A DNA stretch of 64,000 nt from contig JABVXV010000062.1 in NCBI GenBank assembly GCA_013365325.1, forward strand, positions 62,001 to 126,000, given 5' to 3'. Under the pieces are notes generated by a model, which searched no databases, was not told the origin of the DNA, and saw only the letters and a program-made list of their open reading frames with translations. Below are positions 30,801 through 43,036 of the stretch, in pieces. Within the stretch, counting starts at the first letter, position 1; every line of letters starts with the position of its first letter. Source of the stretch: Dipetalonema caudispina (lineage: Eukaryota; Nematoda; Chromadorea; Rhabditida; Onchocercidae). The position numbers and the translations under genes were made by a program.

Positions 30801-33800
30801 ATAAAAATTGAGAAAAAATTTTAATTAGAGTGAGATTTCTTTTTATTAATGCTTTATTAGCAAATTCGTAATTTTTCCATATATCATGCAGATGGAATTA
30901 GTTCAACATATTCATTGTATTCGTTACATGGAGGAGGAAAAAAGAATGAAGAAAATTTTCAAAGTTCTGATGTGAAAGTTGTTGTTTTAAATTGCAAAAG
31001 CGTAATTGTGTCAGGAAGAAATGAAAAAAGGAGAAAGAAAAGAAAAGGAATTTAAAAATTCATTTCTTCAAAACTTTGGTAAAAATATTATTTATCAATT
31101 TCGAAAAAGAAAAAAAGTACCAATAATGTACTATTCTCAAACAAAAAAAAAAAAGAAAAAAAAAAAACGAATGAAAAAAACTGAAAATGTGGGGAAAATT
31201 GGCAATTATCGAGAAAGAAATAAAATTACAGCAAAATAAGCCGAATATTCCACTAATAATTAAATAATAATAATATGAAAGAAGGTGTCAATTTTCACAA
31301 GCTATATCATTGAGACAATACCATTTACAAATTTATCACTTATAAACCCTCTCTTTCTCGAAAGTTAAAAAAAAAAAAAAAAAGAAAATTAAACAAAAAA
31401 TAAACAAACCATGTAAAAAATTTGAGTTTCCATTAGTAACAGAAAATTGATTTTTTGTTGAAAGATTTGTTACATATTTCGTACCATTACTACGATCAGT
31501 TCGTTTGGTAGGATCAATTTTAAAAGAGTTGCCGCTTAGGACAGATAAATCCATTAGAGGTTTATTCGTTGTATTTGTTGATTTTATTGAAGCTGAATTT
31601 CCATTACTGATTTGATGTTGTCGCCAGATATTTGTAGTGTCAAAGAGTGGAATTTCCGGAATATTTAAATTTTTCTTATCCTCAACAACTTGTCTCATCT
31701 GATCAATGGAATTGTTACTTCGAATGCCATTCAGGGAATTGCTTTCTGGAGCAACCTGAATGGAAGGAAGAGAAATTTGTAAAATAATCATATTATACTT
31801 TTTGCATAGAAAAATATAGCTAAAATTCAATTTCAAATAAGTGTAGAAGTTTAAATTCAAACACATAACTTGACAGGTGCTGTTTGAATTTACAATAAAA
31901 TATTTAAATGTATAAAAATTTGAAAAGGACCAAAAATAATAGAGCAGATGAATTTCTTTTTCCTTTGTTACTCTTCAAATTTTGCATTTAAACAAGTCAA
32001 ATTGACATTTAATGCTGTTTTAGCTGTTGAGTAAATGAAAAAACTTTTGCCACTTTGAAGTGGCACTTGAATAAGTCAATAAATGAAAGGATATAAATTA
32101 CATCAATTTCCATTCTTGAATTACTTACATAGTATGTTGAATATCGTGGAATATTTGAATAATTCTTGATCTCATTATTGTTCGAAGAGTGTACGGAAAA
32201 TCGTTGCACAGCTGTTGAAGATAACTCATTTGACCTTGTCATATTAGCGTAATAAGGGGTTAAATGAGTGATACTACCAGTATCTTGCCGTATAAGAGAT
32301 TCCTTCGAAGAGTTCATGTCCGATCGTAAATCATGAGTGGAAATCGATCGTATTTCTGAATAAGATGTATGAAGATTGGATAATTTGTATGAATTTTAGA
32401 ATTGGTACGAAAAATCATTGGCTAATATAAAATTTGTGAAAATTCTTCTAGATAAGGAAGTTTTTATAAGTCTTCAAAAAATTAACCACTTGTAGCATCA
32501 CCAAAATTTTCATCAAATTAAATTTATAAACAATGAGGGTAAATTCAAATCACTATAAAACCTAATTAAAGATTTATGGAAATTCTTTCAAATAAGGGAA
32601 TTTTTCAATTGGCACTATGATCTCTTAAGTTTCTACAACAATAAAACTACGGTAGAAATTGATTAGATAAAAAAAATTCAATTTCATTTATTGATTCATG
32701 GCGATGTGTTATTTTTTCAATGTTGTTTTGTTTAACGGACTACTCAACTCAAAATAGATCGTAAAGAAATGACAGATGGCTTAAATGCGTCCTACTAATT
32801 ATCAATTAGATAATGAATGGATATAAGAGGTTAGGAAAGGATTCATAGATTTTGGAATAAAAAATTGAGGGATTACATAGGCAAATACAAAATATTACCT
32901 TTATTTCGATGAGAATTATGCGTTGATACAGCTGCCAAGAATGAAGCTTGTCGTGTGATACGTCGTTTAAAAAATTTTTCTGGAGAAGAAAAAGTACAGG
33001 TCAAATCTGGAAAGAAATTTACATGAAAAGAGCATTAAAACTTTTAAGGTTCAAACAAGAAAAAAAAAAATCCGTCGAATTTTTGGAGGAAAAAAAAATG
33101 AGAAATGAAGTACTTTGAAGTAAAACACGAATTATGCTTGACGTAGAGATTAGTGGATAAATTTGCAAAATTATTTTTTCAAATTTTTCTAGGAAGAATT
33201 TTTTCTAACTTACCAGAGTTTTTGTTTTGCTCAGAATAATATTTAAATTGCTCGTTATCATAATCTTTCCTCATATTTTCCTGAAATTAACGGGAAAAAA
33301 ATTTTTTTAAGAAATTTCAACTTGTCAGAAAAAAAATTGCATCCTTAAAAAAAAAAGATTCCATTTTTCATCGAAAAAAAATAAACAGCTTCTTTTGACG
33401 ATGAGCATTTTTCATTTCATCAAATTCATTTCAGTTTACTTTTTCACTTACGTTTACGATACAACGTTTCTACGTTTCTTCTTTCGTATTACGCTAACTT
33501 TACATATCTGCTAAATAAGTGATTTTCTATCTTCACTAGCTATCATTATCAGATTAGAGGATGCTTAGCTGTAGAATGATCACTTTAAAAAAAAAAATGA
33601 TTTTTTTAAATCTTGGAAAATTCACAATCTTCGTATCCATCAGATGCTCCATGATAAACCCTCTATTTCTATTTTGAGGCAAAAAAAAAAAAAAAAAATA
33701 CTGCAATTGATAATTTAAAAATTATCCCCAAATTTATCTAATCAGAAAAATCAATAAATAAAACCAAACGTGACAACCAAATCATAAATTGACAATAATG

Positions 33801-36800
33801 AAATTGGAATTTTGGTTTTAATTTATCATCTTCGTCCTTTTTTTTTTCTTTACAAGAATGAATATCAAATAGAAAAAAAAAAAAGAAAAAATTATTATAA
33901 TTTCCTCATCAAATTCATTTTTGTTGAGTGATGAAAATTCCTACCGCAATTAGTAGTGTTTTTTATTTATTTATTTTTTTTTTTTCTTAATAAACGTAAT
34001 CAAAAATTTGATACCTTTGAAATATATCACAACGAAATGAAATGTAAGGTAAAATTTATACCGTCAACTATGCCATTCTTTATAAAGTTAAAAAAATTTT
34101 TCGTCAAAAATTTGACACTATTCAAAATATATTCAAAAATACCTTAATTTTTTGAACTGAAGAATTAGTGGAAATATTTGAAGAGCGTTGTAACAGTAAC
34201 CGATTAGCTTGTCTTGTTGGTGCTAAACGTAAGTAATTGTTGTGATTTTTGAATTCTGACGTATTACTACTACTACTATTACTACAAGTAGCAATAGTAC
34301 TATTACTATCGGTTGTCGTAAGATTATCTGACATTTCATTGAAATTTATCTGAAATTTATCAAATTCTTTTAAATATTTCAAAATAAAACTTTTTTTTTC
34401 TTTTCCTTGAATATAAATATAAATATTACTTATAACCGAAATGATCTCTTCAACTAGACAATATAATGCAAAAGAAAATGATTTGGAATGAATAACTGAA
34501 ATTCCTTCATCTTTTTGCCATACGTCGGCAATCTTACCATATTTTTTTTCAATCCAATTCGTCTTTGTATCTCATTGCACATTTTTGTAATCAACTTTTC
34601 AGACTTCTGAAGATTCATCATATTTGCATTCTCCTCATAAGACGATGTTGTTGATGATGATGATGATGATGTTGATGATGATAATAATGATGGTGGTGTA
34701 GATGATTGTTGTGAAATTTGCAAAGCACTTCGAGTACGCGCTAATGGTGATGCAATACGGCATGCCAGATGTTCAGAATGAGTAATCGTTGGTGCAACAA
34801 TCATTTTTGGTTCCATTTCGTGGCGCTTATTTAGATGTAAAGCTTCTGAATTTGAATGTCTAAAAAGATATATGTAAAAGATTTGTAATTTCCTACCAAT
34901 TTTAATTCAAATTTTTCATTTAAACTATAAAAATAACTAATGTAGAAATGTTGTAAAATGATGATTCAAAAATGATAAATTATTATCACAATTAGTGTAG
35001 TAAAATAATTGATTGCTTCAAAAATGAATTCATATTTTTCTATTCTTTCGAAAAAGAAAAACGGTAAATTAGTTATAAAATTATACCTCATATCATTTCT
35101 GTGTTTCGAAACATTTTGATAATTTAATTTACCTTCTGAAAAAACATCACCATGGCAATAATCGTTTCGTTTCGGCCACTAAAAATTTCTTATTAATATC
35201 AATTATTTTTTAAATAAGAATTAAAAAATGGCAATTCTCACTGGAAAAAAAAATTGACACAACCAAGTAAAAATGATAATTTTCCATATGTCACTATATT
35301 TTACCAAATCTTTCACAATAGTATTTCATTTAAAATTGAAAAAAAAAAATTAGTTCATAAGATGGATTTTTAAAGATTTAAATAAGCATAAGGACATGAA
35401 AATTATAGTAGGAAAGAAAGTAATAGTTTCATGAATTTATTTAAGGAAATTTAAATTTATGATATCTTTATAATTTAAATTTAAGATGATAGCATTTTTA
35501 ATTGCAATTAGCAAGATCATTAAACTAAAAGAACATTCCGAAATTTAGAAAAATGTTTACGATCATACGTTAATGCATGACTCATCATGAAATCGTTTTT
35601 GACAGCGATAATAAAGATCTGTCAACATTAATTAAGTATTGGATTTTAATTGTTAAATTAACTTTTGAAATTTCCTAATAAAATAATTGTATGAATCATA
35701 GAATGTTCATTGAAAATAATTTAATAAATAAATGAACGAATCATTCGACAAATGAAGAGATTAAAGAATGATAAAATGACGTAATGTCACAGATGACGTG
35801 AAAAGTGAGGGACAACAAAGGATACAATATTTTTGTTGAAAAGAGAAATTTATAAAACATATATTATTTTTCACAATAACAACAGATCAATTACAAAAAG
35901 ATGAGGAAACATTCGGTAAAAGATTTTATGCCAAATTTTATTGTTCAATGGAATACAACAATGCACAAACATTGTTAATTTATGTAAATTTAAGAGAATT
36001 GTTGCAGGAATTCATAATAGATGAAATAGAAGTCTGGGTTTTTTTTATTTCAATATGGTATTGATTCAAGCAATCTTTTCTGTGACAATTGTAAAACTAT
36101 TAATTTATTCAAAATATTTAGTAATGAAAAAGAATAAGCAAATATTCAAATATTGGTTGGTAAATTGTGATGAGCTAAACAAGAGATTTTATTTAAATTT
36201 TATTCAAAACATCAATTTCAAATCACTGCTTGAAAGGAAAATATGATAATCATCTTTCGTCTTCTCTTTTCTATCATTCACATTCTGTTAGATATCATTC
36301 TAACATAAGATTTTGAAAAGTTTGAAATTTAAAAATTTAAAGGGATAAAAATTAGTCCTCCGAAACTGTCACAAAATTGAAAAATGAACATTTCTGATGC
36401 GATATTATTGAATTTTCAATGGATGCTCCCTATGTTCGGTAACTGAATTCGCTAGCAAAGAATAAAATTTGGGTGACAGAACATAAAACTGGTTCTTTCC
36501 CATAGCATTTTTAGGAGTATGATATAGGGATCAGGAATGAAAATGAGAAAAATATAAAGAAATATCAATTTTTATTGATATATTACCTTGATACTAATCG
36601 TAATTATCTGGAATGAATCTTTGAAAGATGTAAGTAACTAGAAAACATTTGATTCAAAATGAGACAAATATCATCAGATCATATCATATCACCAAATCTA
36701 ATACTCCAATATTTGAGGGGGATTGTTGCACACTGCAACAGTCCCAATAATAAGCTAAGTTGCTTGTCTAAAATAATTTCTAAAATAATTTTTTCTCATT

Positions 36801-39800
36801 CAATTTCACTCAATTCTAATTCATATAACACTTATAATTCATTTCAATATTACTGAATTAATTTTAGCATTAGGATTGAATAAGAGCAGACAATAGCTAT
36901 AATGGAAGTAAGGCAGAGTAACAACTTTTTTATTTTATTATTATTATTATTCCTGTCACTGTTATCATTATCATTGCCATTATCATTGTTATTATTATTA
37001 TTATTAATTATTTCATTTCTTATTTTTATCGTTAGAGGATAAAAAATCTACTACTATATAGCAATATTTAGTTCATAAAACCTTCAAATTAATTTATTTC
37101 ATGGCCAGGAAAACCTTCAATCTTTTATTTCATTATCATAAGTAATAAGATACGATAACGGAAAGATTCAATTTAAAAATAAGCAATTAAAATTGGATAA
37201 TGAAGAAGGATATTTTTTAACGGACATTAAATAAAAAATCAAAAATAACAACAATCAAGAATTGATGATAATTTTTATGATGCAATATTAATCAACTTTC
37301 CTATAAGAAAGTTGTAAAAATTCCACCCCTAAAAATTTGATATCATCAGATGAAAGAATATGGAGAAGATTACGACATCATCCAGAAAAGCTAAAAGTTT
37401 TCAACTGAGAAGAAAAATGGGTCAATTAGATCGATCATAAGAGCACTATCATTCCACAAACTGACATTATTTTCCAAATCAGTTCACTTACCAGACAATG
37501 GGACATTGTTGATGCTATTGCATGTTGTCGATTTTTCAGGGTTATCTCCGAATGACCTTCCACAACAATTGATGATGATGATGGAAAACCTTGAAGATTG
37601 CCAGTATCCGTATTCCTAGCTGTAACAGCAGTACCATCGATAATGTTAGCGACAGATGAAGACGATAATGGATCTTCGGAAAGAGATTTGATTATCGATG
37701 ATTTCGAATGCATCCTTGTAGTAACCATCACTTCTAACTCCAAACCACTGCAAATAATCAATTAAAATTACTCATTGGCTAACAATGCTAACAATTCAAC
37801 GAACAAAACATTTGTCTCGAATTTATATCTATGTATCGTATCTATTCTCGATACATACAATTACGCAGTTTTTTGCTTGCATGCTTAAATATCATGTAAT
37901 GATATGTAAATAGAACAAAGATATTGAAATAGAAATAAAATTAAATTAGTTATTATATTATTCGGTAGAAAAAGGAAGGAAAATCACGATACATAGATAA
38001 CAACCATTAAGCTGTATACCGGAAAACATTTCTGTAAATAGAAAATTGCATGCTAGAAGAAAATTTGAATGGAAGAAATGATTTATTTTTTAATCTTGAA
38101 ACAATTGATTCGGTATTTTGTTCACCATTTCACCGTCCCGTTTCATAAAACCATTATTTCCGGAAATGTTTGTCTATCCTTTTTCCTTCAGCATACTCTC
38201 ACGATTGAATACATCAATTGATGGGAAACGGACAGCTGCAACTCATCCGTTTCTTTTTACCTATCCCGAAAATAATGCATAATTACTAGTTTTTCCACTT
38301 CCGCGTAATATTACAGTTATTATTAACAATACAAAAATATTTATCTGATATATATATATATATAGCAGAAATTTGTCACACTAATAAGATTATAATATGA
38401 TGTCTAGTGATCTAATTAAATATTTATTTAATAAATACGATTAAATATACTGGACAGATTACTACAAGTATTCTTCAAAAAAAAAATATTCGAAGAGTAA
38501 ATTCATCTCAAAAAATACCCTTTGCGCTCTTCAACAAACAAACTATGATTGAGCGGAAAGTAGTAGTATGTTCAGTAAAACAAATTAATTTCTTCAACAA
38601 TGTCATTCTGAAGAAAAAAAAAAGCAATAACTAACAATCGATAGAGTAATATATGTTATTTAATAGATAAAAAAGAATGAAATGTAATCGAACTTTCACC
38701 GATTTTTGATGACATATCATTAAAATATAAGTTATTTAATGAATGGAAAAATATAACACACTGAGTTAATTCCGTTTTTAATCCGCTTAAAGAATCCGGT
38801 TATCTTTCGATCATTCTTCTATCAAAATACATAGAAGAATTAATGAGGAAGTATTATCAATCATCCTATTATTTCATTTCCTCAAATAAAATTTTACTAA
38901 CGTAATGATTTTGCTAATTCCTTTCATTTAAACGGAACAAATCAAATTCATCAAATATTAATTGATAATGTTATGTGTTACATTCTTTTATACCCTATTT
39001 AAACATTCTTTAAATAAATTCATTTCATATATAATTTTTATTCATTCATTCCCACTTTATGTTTCATAAGTTCTCGGATCATTATGTACATATGTGAACT
39101 TTGTCCAACTGAATTTTTGATATATTGCAATCTATCTTGAAATGAATTTTTCGAAATCTTACATGAAGAGATTTTCGTTTCACAAATAAACTTCCTCTTG
39201 AAACTTAAAAAATATTATCACTTCAAACAACTATCTTTCCTACATTTATGTATTACTTCATTTTTCATAATTTTTCATCGCAGTGGAATAAACTTGCTCA
39301 TCAAATAAATTTTAATAGAATTTTATAAATTTTAGTACAATTTGGACTTCTGAAAACCTGACCACGGATATTTCACAATAGAGTTGGGCATATCATTTCT
39401 GTTTTATCGATCCTTCTACTATTGATGATTTGAAATTTGCGTAATATCCCTTATCTAATATTGATATTCATAATTAATTAGTGCAACTAATCTTAAAATG
39501 CTCAGATGAAATTCTGTGGTAATTCCAGTTTTATAACTTGCATAAAGCAACAAGAAATGTTGCAAAATGGAAGCAATACTGTGTACGCATGATAATGGTC
39601 ATTTTGATGAAAGAGTGGACAAGAAGAATCTTCAAAGAAGAATTTCGAATTAATAAATCTTCAAACACTTCAATATGATTGGTTTAAAAAGCGAAATCCT
39701 TTGAAATCTTATTTTGAAATACTATAACAACTAACAATTCATGCAAAGAATAATCACTTAACCAAGATAGAAAAGGAAAACCTGTCTTGCTCTTTCAATT

Positions 39801-42800
39801 CAACTAATATTTCACACAAACTAATTTTGAAGTAATTTAAGTTACGCAAAATTGATAGAATTATGAGGGAAAGTGGAATACAAATATTTTAATTCTTCAA
39901 AATATCCAAATTAAATATATCTGATAAAATGAAATGAATAAAATATACGACTACAGCAATCGATACAACTGGTAAAGTATTCTATGATAGTTCTTTTGCA
40001 ATATATTGTAATTTATTTTATTTCACTTATTTACTTGAAGTAATACTACAAATAATTTAGAGAACGATTATTAATTTAACCAAAAAGGCAAAGAATGGCG
40101 AAAAACGTAAATATCATAAAATTGTAATGAATGAGAGAGATAGAAGACAACAACTATCGATAAAAATAATTGATTTAAACAAATAAGTAATTGATCAAAA
40201 CTGAATTCAATTGCCTATCACTGAATAAAAGACACTTCTCTATCTGTAAGCAAACTATTAAAATTTTAGTTAAAGCTTTAAATGAACAAATCAAACTAAT
40301 CAATAAATACAAAGGGAATCAATCATCAATGAATTTTTCAGCAAAAGAAATGATAAAATTCCATTGAAGAGAATGTTAATCTATCAAGATATTTTAATAC
40401 TACAACTATCACTAAATCTGTAGAATTTTAAAAGGAAACATTTACAAAATGAAATTTCATTAAAATTACATCAAAGATTATTGAGAAATTTCTGGAGAGT
40501 AAAATAAAACCAAACAGGATTTTATAAATTGATAAAGATAGAAAATAAAATTTGCTTCATTACTATTTTTTTGATGCTACTGCTACTGCTGTTGGTGATG
40601 ATAATGATGATGATGATGATATATACATATAGCAGATATGCGGAAAAAGTAGCGGACATCAAATATAACGACCCTATGTAATAGTGAATATTGAAAAGAA
40701 ATGTCGTAAATGGTAAAGAACAACGTCAGTGACGTATATATATATGCTAGAAGGGTTATGACCTGTTGTAGTTGTTGTTGTGTAAGCATTGTCGAAAAGC
40801 AAACAGAATAAGAGAAGAAAAGGTCAGAAAAGGGGGAAAAAAAAAAAGAGAAACGATGAAAGAGAGTTGAATTTACCTTTACAAAGCATTTAAACAGGTA
40901 ATAATTGAAGAAAGAGAAATGATGAAAAGAATGGAAGAATTGAGATGAGATTATAGTAGAATTAAGTGTAAAGAGGTATGAATAATCAAATAAATCTTTT
41001 CCGATATATCTTTGTATAAATCAATCATACAATTTATTATTTCTGTTTGCTTGCTATTTATTGATTTTTCTGTTTATTTATATTGTAAATTTAAGAATTT
41101 ATCATTTCAAATGCTTTTATAAACAAAACATAAGTCATTGATCACTTTTCAAATTTATCGCTACTTTTTTTCCCACTTTTCAATCCTTTTTATGATTCAC
41201 TTACAATCATTGGTGAAATAATTAATTTATTACTGATCATTTATGATCACTAAAAATGATATTGAATTAGCCATATAGAGATGTAAAATTTTACCTTTTC
41301 CCCGGGAATACATATTATAGTAGAGGCAGAAATATTCCCGGTGAAATGGGAAAATTAATAAATACTGATAATTGCATAGCTAAATAGTAGGAATGAACAA
41401 TTAATATGCCTAAAATAGTTGTAATTATCTATTATCATTAGTGATACTAATTAGTTCAATTTGACAAATATTAATTGAATGCATATGAAAGAGTAAATAA
41501 ATTTTACATTTCCTACTTATATTGAATGTAATAAATTATTTGTGGATGAAAAAATTGAAATATATTGCATACAAAAATTCAATAAATTTTAATATCTATC
41601 ATGCAAAGGTTGAAGGAACTTTCAATTATTAAAATTTTCCACAATTGTCTTCGTTATTGGAGTCATTCAATTGACAATTGAAAGTGGATGATATCATTGT
41701 TTGGCTTTAGAATTTTGACAATTTCTTAGGAAGAAAAAATAATTCAATATTTCGGGAATTACGAAACAATGATTATTCGTTGACAATCAAAAAAACCATT
41801 CAATTTCAACTCAAATACTCAGACTTCATCCTTAAGTTTGAAGTATCAAATGAAAAACTCTTTTTTGAGAGATACAACAATAACGGTACGGATACTGATA
41901 AAGCAAGATTTAAGCCTAATAGGCCTGAATCTATCGGAGACAATCAAAAAAATCGCCCAAGTTTAATTTAAATGTTCCTCTCTCAAGGTATCATATCCTT
42001 AGATTAAAACTCCTTCTATTTCATTCGCTGGTATGAAAATTTAAGCATATCATTATTTAAATACATCCACTGATCTCATTAATCATGAAAGCTTAGCTAT
42101 CTTGAAGGAATATTTCAACAAATCTTAAAAAATTTATGCAAATTTAAATAACCTTTCTGTAATTCTGCAAACATCACTATAAGTCAAATGATTAGCACTT
42201 TCTCCATTCATTTCGATAATCTGATGACCAACTCGAAGGCCTGCTTCATCTGCTGCACTTGCTGGTTTTACACTTATAATTATTAAGGTATAAAATGGCT
42301 TCCGTGTACATTTCATTCCTTCAATTGAACTATCCTGAAATACATCACGAAACATCAGATTCTTTTATTTTCTGACAGCTTTTTTAGTAAATCCTTGAAT
42401 TGATTTTTTTTTTTAAAAAAAAGAGGCATCTGTCAATTTGTTTATAAAATTTAAAAATGTTGAAAATTGCAACGACATAGCCGTAAATTCAATTAATTCG
42501 ACAGTTAGATTTTTTTTGTGTGCTCTTTATATGGCGGAGAAAGAATACGTACTAAGGTATCATGAAATTTTGATGATCAGGAACCAAAATACTTCATTTT
42601 GATCATATCTTTGCGATAATAATATCCCAAATTAAGATATAGTTGTAAGCGAAAAAATTTTTAATGACCAGGAAGTCAAATTTATTCATTGAATCATTTA
42701 TTTGCATAATTTAATTAACTGAATGATGCAGTTACCATATTAATTTGTTGTAGTATGTATCTTTTTGACATATTGCTATATTGCTATTGCTGTGTTACTT

Positions 42801-43036
42801 AATCAAATTATATGCTTAATTTTAAATTCTAAATATAAAGTTTAGAGTTTTTGGTATTTAAAAATTCATCTTGAAAATCACTGATTAGTTTGTAATAATG
42901 AACATAGGAGATAAGATAAAATGATTAAATGATTAAAGAATGGTACCTTAGGTGGGTAAAAGGAGATATGTCGTATGATAAAACCGTAAGGTACATCAAC
43001 AGATGATCTTTTCAATAGCAGTTTACTTTCAGCCAT
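1..43036 (-). CDS. pac-1: ARHGAP21/23-type RhoGAP (PAC-1-like), 5' part with PDZ and PH domains; 3' end off the window
   Basis: Rho-family GTPase-activating protein of the ARHGAP21/23 class; C. elegans PAC-1 acts on CDC-42 at cell contacts to set radial polarity. Exons (minus strand, in order): 43036-42947, 42334-42153, 37747-37492, 35178-35087, 34859-34538, 34349-34143, 33280-33214, 32979-32899, 32355-32129, 31755-31410, 28366-28244, 19387-19225, 12499-12313, 11611-11444, 11222-11091, 9264-9110, 8711-8540, 216-1. All have GT donors, AG acceptors and matching phases, giving 1062 codons. The start ATG at 43036 follows an in-frame stop 27 bases upstream and opens MAESKLLLKRSSVDVPYGF. PDZ spans about residues 5-105, PH about 829-948, and the linker is rich in Ser, Thr and Asn. 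The last visible exon (K-F-L-N-K-F-Q-Q...) is open at the edge. No RhoGAP residues are seen, so the catalytic domain is inferred to lie further left. The family call rests on the PDZ and PH sequences; exon edges are by eye. Confidence 0.86.
1420..1448. repeat. A29 homopolymer
   Basis: One of the longest of many A or T runs in the RhoGAP introns; others are at 15825-15854 (A30), 23139-23162 (A24) and 30351-30373 (T23). Such runs are far rarer right of about 47 kb. Confidence 0.9.
1825..1850. repeat. (CATA)n microsatellite
   Basis: Tetranucleotide CATA repeat followed by TATATG, inside RhoGAP intron 17. Confidence 0.85.
3645..3683. repeat. (CT)n tract
   Basis: Interrupted CT run in RhoGAP intron 17; on the coding strand it is a GA-rich purine tract. 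A similar tract lies at 10564-10600 in intron 15. Confidence 0.85.
6396..6434 (-). CDS. Possible alternative first exon of the RhoGAP gene
   Basis: On the minus strand an ATG at 6434 opens MKERKELEQILWQ and ends at a consensus CAG|GTAAGT donor. The phase is 0, matching the acceptor of the next exon at 216 (K-F-L-N-K-F...). A stop codon lies directly upstream in frame, so it would be a true start exon. It would give a short isoform lacking PDZ and PH but keeping the downstream part with the inferred RhoGAP domain. It rests only on the donor, the phase and the ATG. A chance ATG plus donor in 8 kb is quite possible. Confidence 0.3.
8540..11611 (-). other. pac-1: PH domain of the RhoGAP gene, split over exons 14-17
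   Basis: Exon 14 ends in VQKQGQLMHQ. Exon 15 (11222-11091) gives DRHKWVTCWAVLHATKLYLC, the first strands. Exon 16 (9264-9110) gives DAREIDLKSAIVDIAYEYW and then HVFRVITQQQTEHHFLAY. Exon 17 (8711-8540) gives EDDMLKWIEIIRIASSS, the C-terminal helix with the nearly invariant PH tryptophan. The K-W-V-x-x-W-A-V-L, I-D-L-x-x-A-x-V-D-I-A-Y and M-L-x-W-I patterns match the ARHGAP21/23 PH domain, which in vertebrates binds ARF1 and phosphoinositides. The binding partner in this worm is inference only. Confidence 0.88.
9086..9107. repeat. (TC)n / (GA)n microsatellite abutting a donor site
   Basis: Eleven TC units. On the coding strand of the RhoGAP gene this is a GA repeat that begins right at the exon-16 donor (GTGAGAGAGA...), so the microsatellite merges with the 5' splice site. 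Confidence 0.9.
12500..19224 (-). other. Intron 12 of the RhoGAP gene (6.7 kb)
   Basis: AT-rich intron whose flanking exon phases match (AA|A), so no coding exon is needed inside it. It has an A30 run at 15825-15854 and other homopolymers. An open frame on the minus strand at 14509-14282 (75 codons, starting MNQNATDILVIVG) is less repetitive than its surroundings. I see no family match or good splice sites for it, so it is not called a gene. Confidence 0.7.
19388..28243 (-). other. Intron 11 of the RhoGAP gene (8.9 kb)
   Basis: Largest intron in the window. Flanking phases agree (G|GA), so no coding exon is required inside. Contents: a 23-bp hairpin next to its 3' end (listed separately), an A24 run at 23139-23162, T and A runs, and only short low-complexity open frames. 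Nothing else is recognisable. Confidence 0.7.
19420..19476. other. Near-perfect 23-bp hairpin just upstream of the exon-12 acceptor
   Basis: Left arm 19420-19444 and right arm 19454-19476 pair over 23 base pairs (22 Watson-Crick, one G-T) with a single 2-base bulge (CT at 19427-19428) and a 9-base loop (CCAGAAGAT). On the minus strand it ends 32 bases before exon 12, close to the branch-point zone. It could be a splicing-control structure, a miRNA precursor or the remnant of a palindromic repeat. The pairing is certain; the role is unknown. Confidence 0.6.
28367..31409 (-). other. Intron 10 of the RhoGAP gene (3.0 kb)
   Basis: AT-rich, with a T23 run at 30351-30373 and an A-rich purine stretch near 31141-31176. 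The plus-strand frame at 31006-31239 is a lysine-rich product of that purine stretch and is not taken as a gene. Confidence 0.7.
34643..34690 (-). repeat. Coding trinucleotide repeat (poly-Ser) in RhoGAP exon 5
   Basis: An interrupted GAT repeat on the plus strand is read on the minus strand as runs of Ser and Thr codons (SSSTSSSSSSTTSS) inside exon 5. A second, shorter Ser run is encoded in exon 6 around 34260-34290 by TAC repeats. Both lie in the disordered linker and are likely to vary in length between individuals. Confidence 0.8.
35179..42946 (-). other. Introns 1-3 of the RhoGAP gene around exons 2 and 3
   Basis: Introns 42335-42946, 37748-42152 and 35179-37491, interrupted only by exon 2 (42153-42334) and exon 3 (37492-37747). 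AT-rich with TA runs and a GATGAT repeat near 40597-40620. A plus-strand frame at 41780-41971 (63 codons) has no recognisable match. The notable object is the hairpin at 41287-41356, listed separately. Confidence 0.7.
37700..43036 (-). other. pac-1: PDZ domain of the RhoGAP gene, split over exons 1-3
   Basis: Exon 1 (43036-42947) carries PYGFIIRHISFYPP, the counterpart of the FGFTLRHF..YPP carboxylate-loop region of ARHGAP21/23. Exon 2 (42334-42153) continues with VKPASAADEAGLRVGHQIIE and NGESANHLTYSDVCRITE, a classical PDZ core: A-x-x-A-G-L-x-V-G-x-x-I-x-x-x-N-G. The start of exon 3 (37747) completes it with SGLELEVMV, the last strand. PDZ domains bind protein C termini, and in this family the domain helps place the GAP at junctions or membranes. 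Introns of 0.6 and 4.4 kb interrupt the domain. Confidence 0.9.
41287..41356. ncRNA. Pre-miRNA-like hairpin in RhoGAP intron 2
   Basis: Arms 41287-41310 and 41333-41356 form 21 base pairs with only three single mismatches. The inner nine (CCGGGAATA / TATTCCCGG) are unbroken, and the loop is 22 bases. Arm length, spaced mismatches and total size (70 bases) suit a nematode miRNA precursor, and its GC content stands out from the intron. Either strand could be transcribed. I do not recognise the arms as a known miRNA. Confidence 0.35.

Noticed and set aside
41333..41356. TCACCGGG, the seed of the nematode miR-35 family, on the minus strand of the intron-2 hairpin
   Set aside because: The octamer starts in the middle of the 5' arm, so a mature miRNA from it would run into the loop. 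It is not placed like miR-35, whose mature strand lies on the 3' arm.
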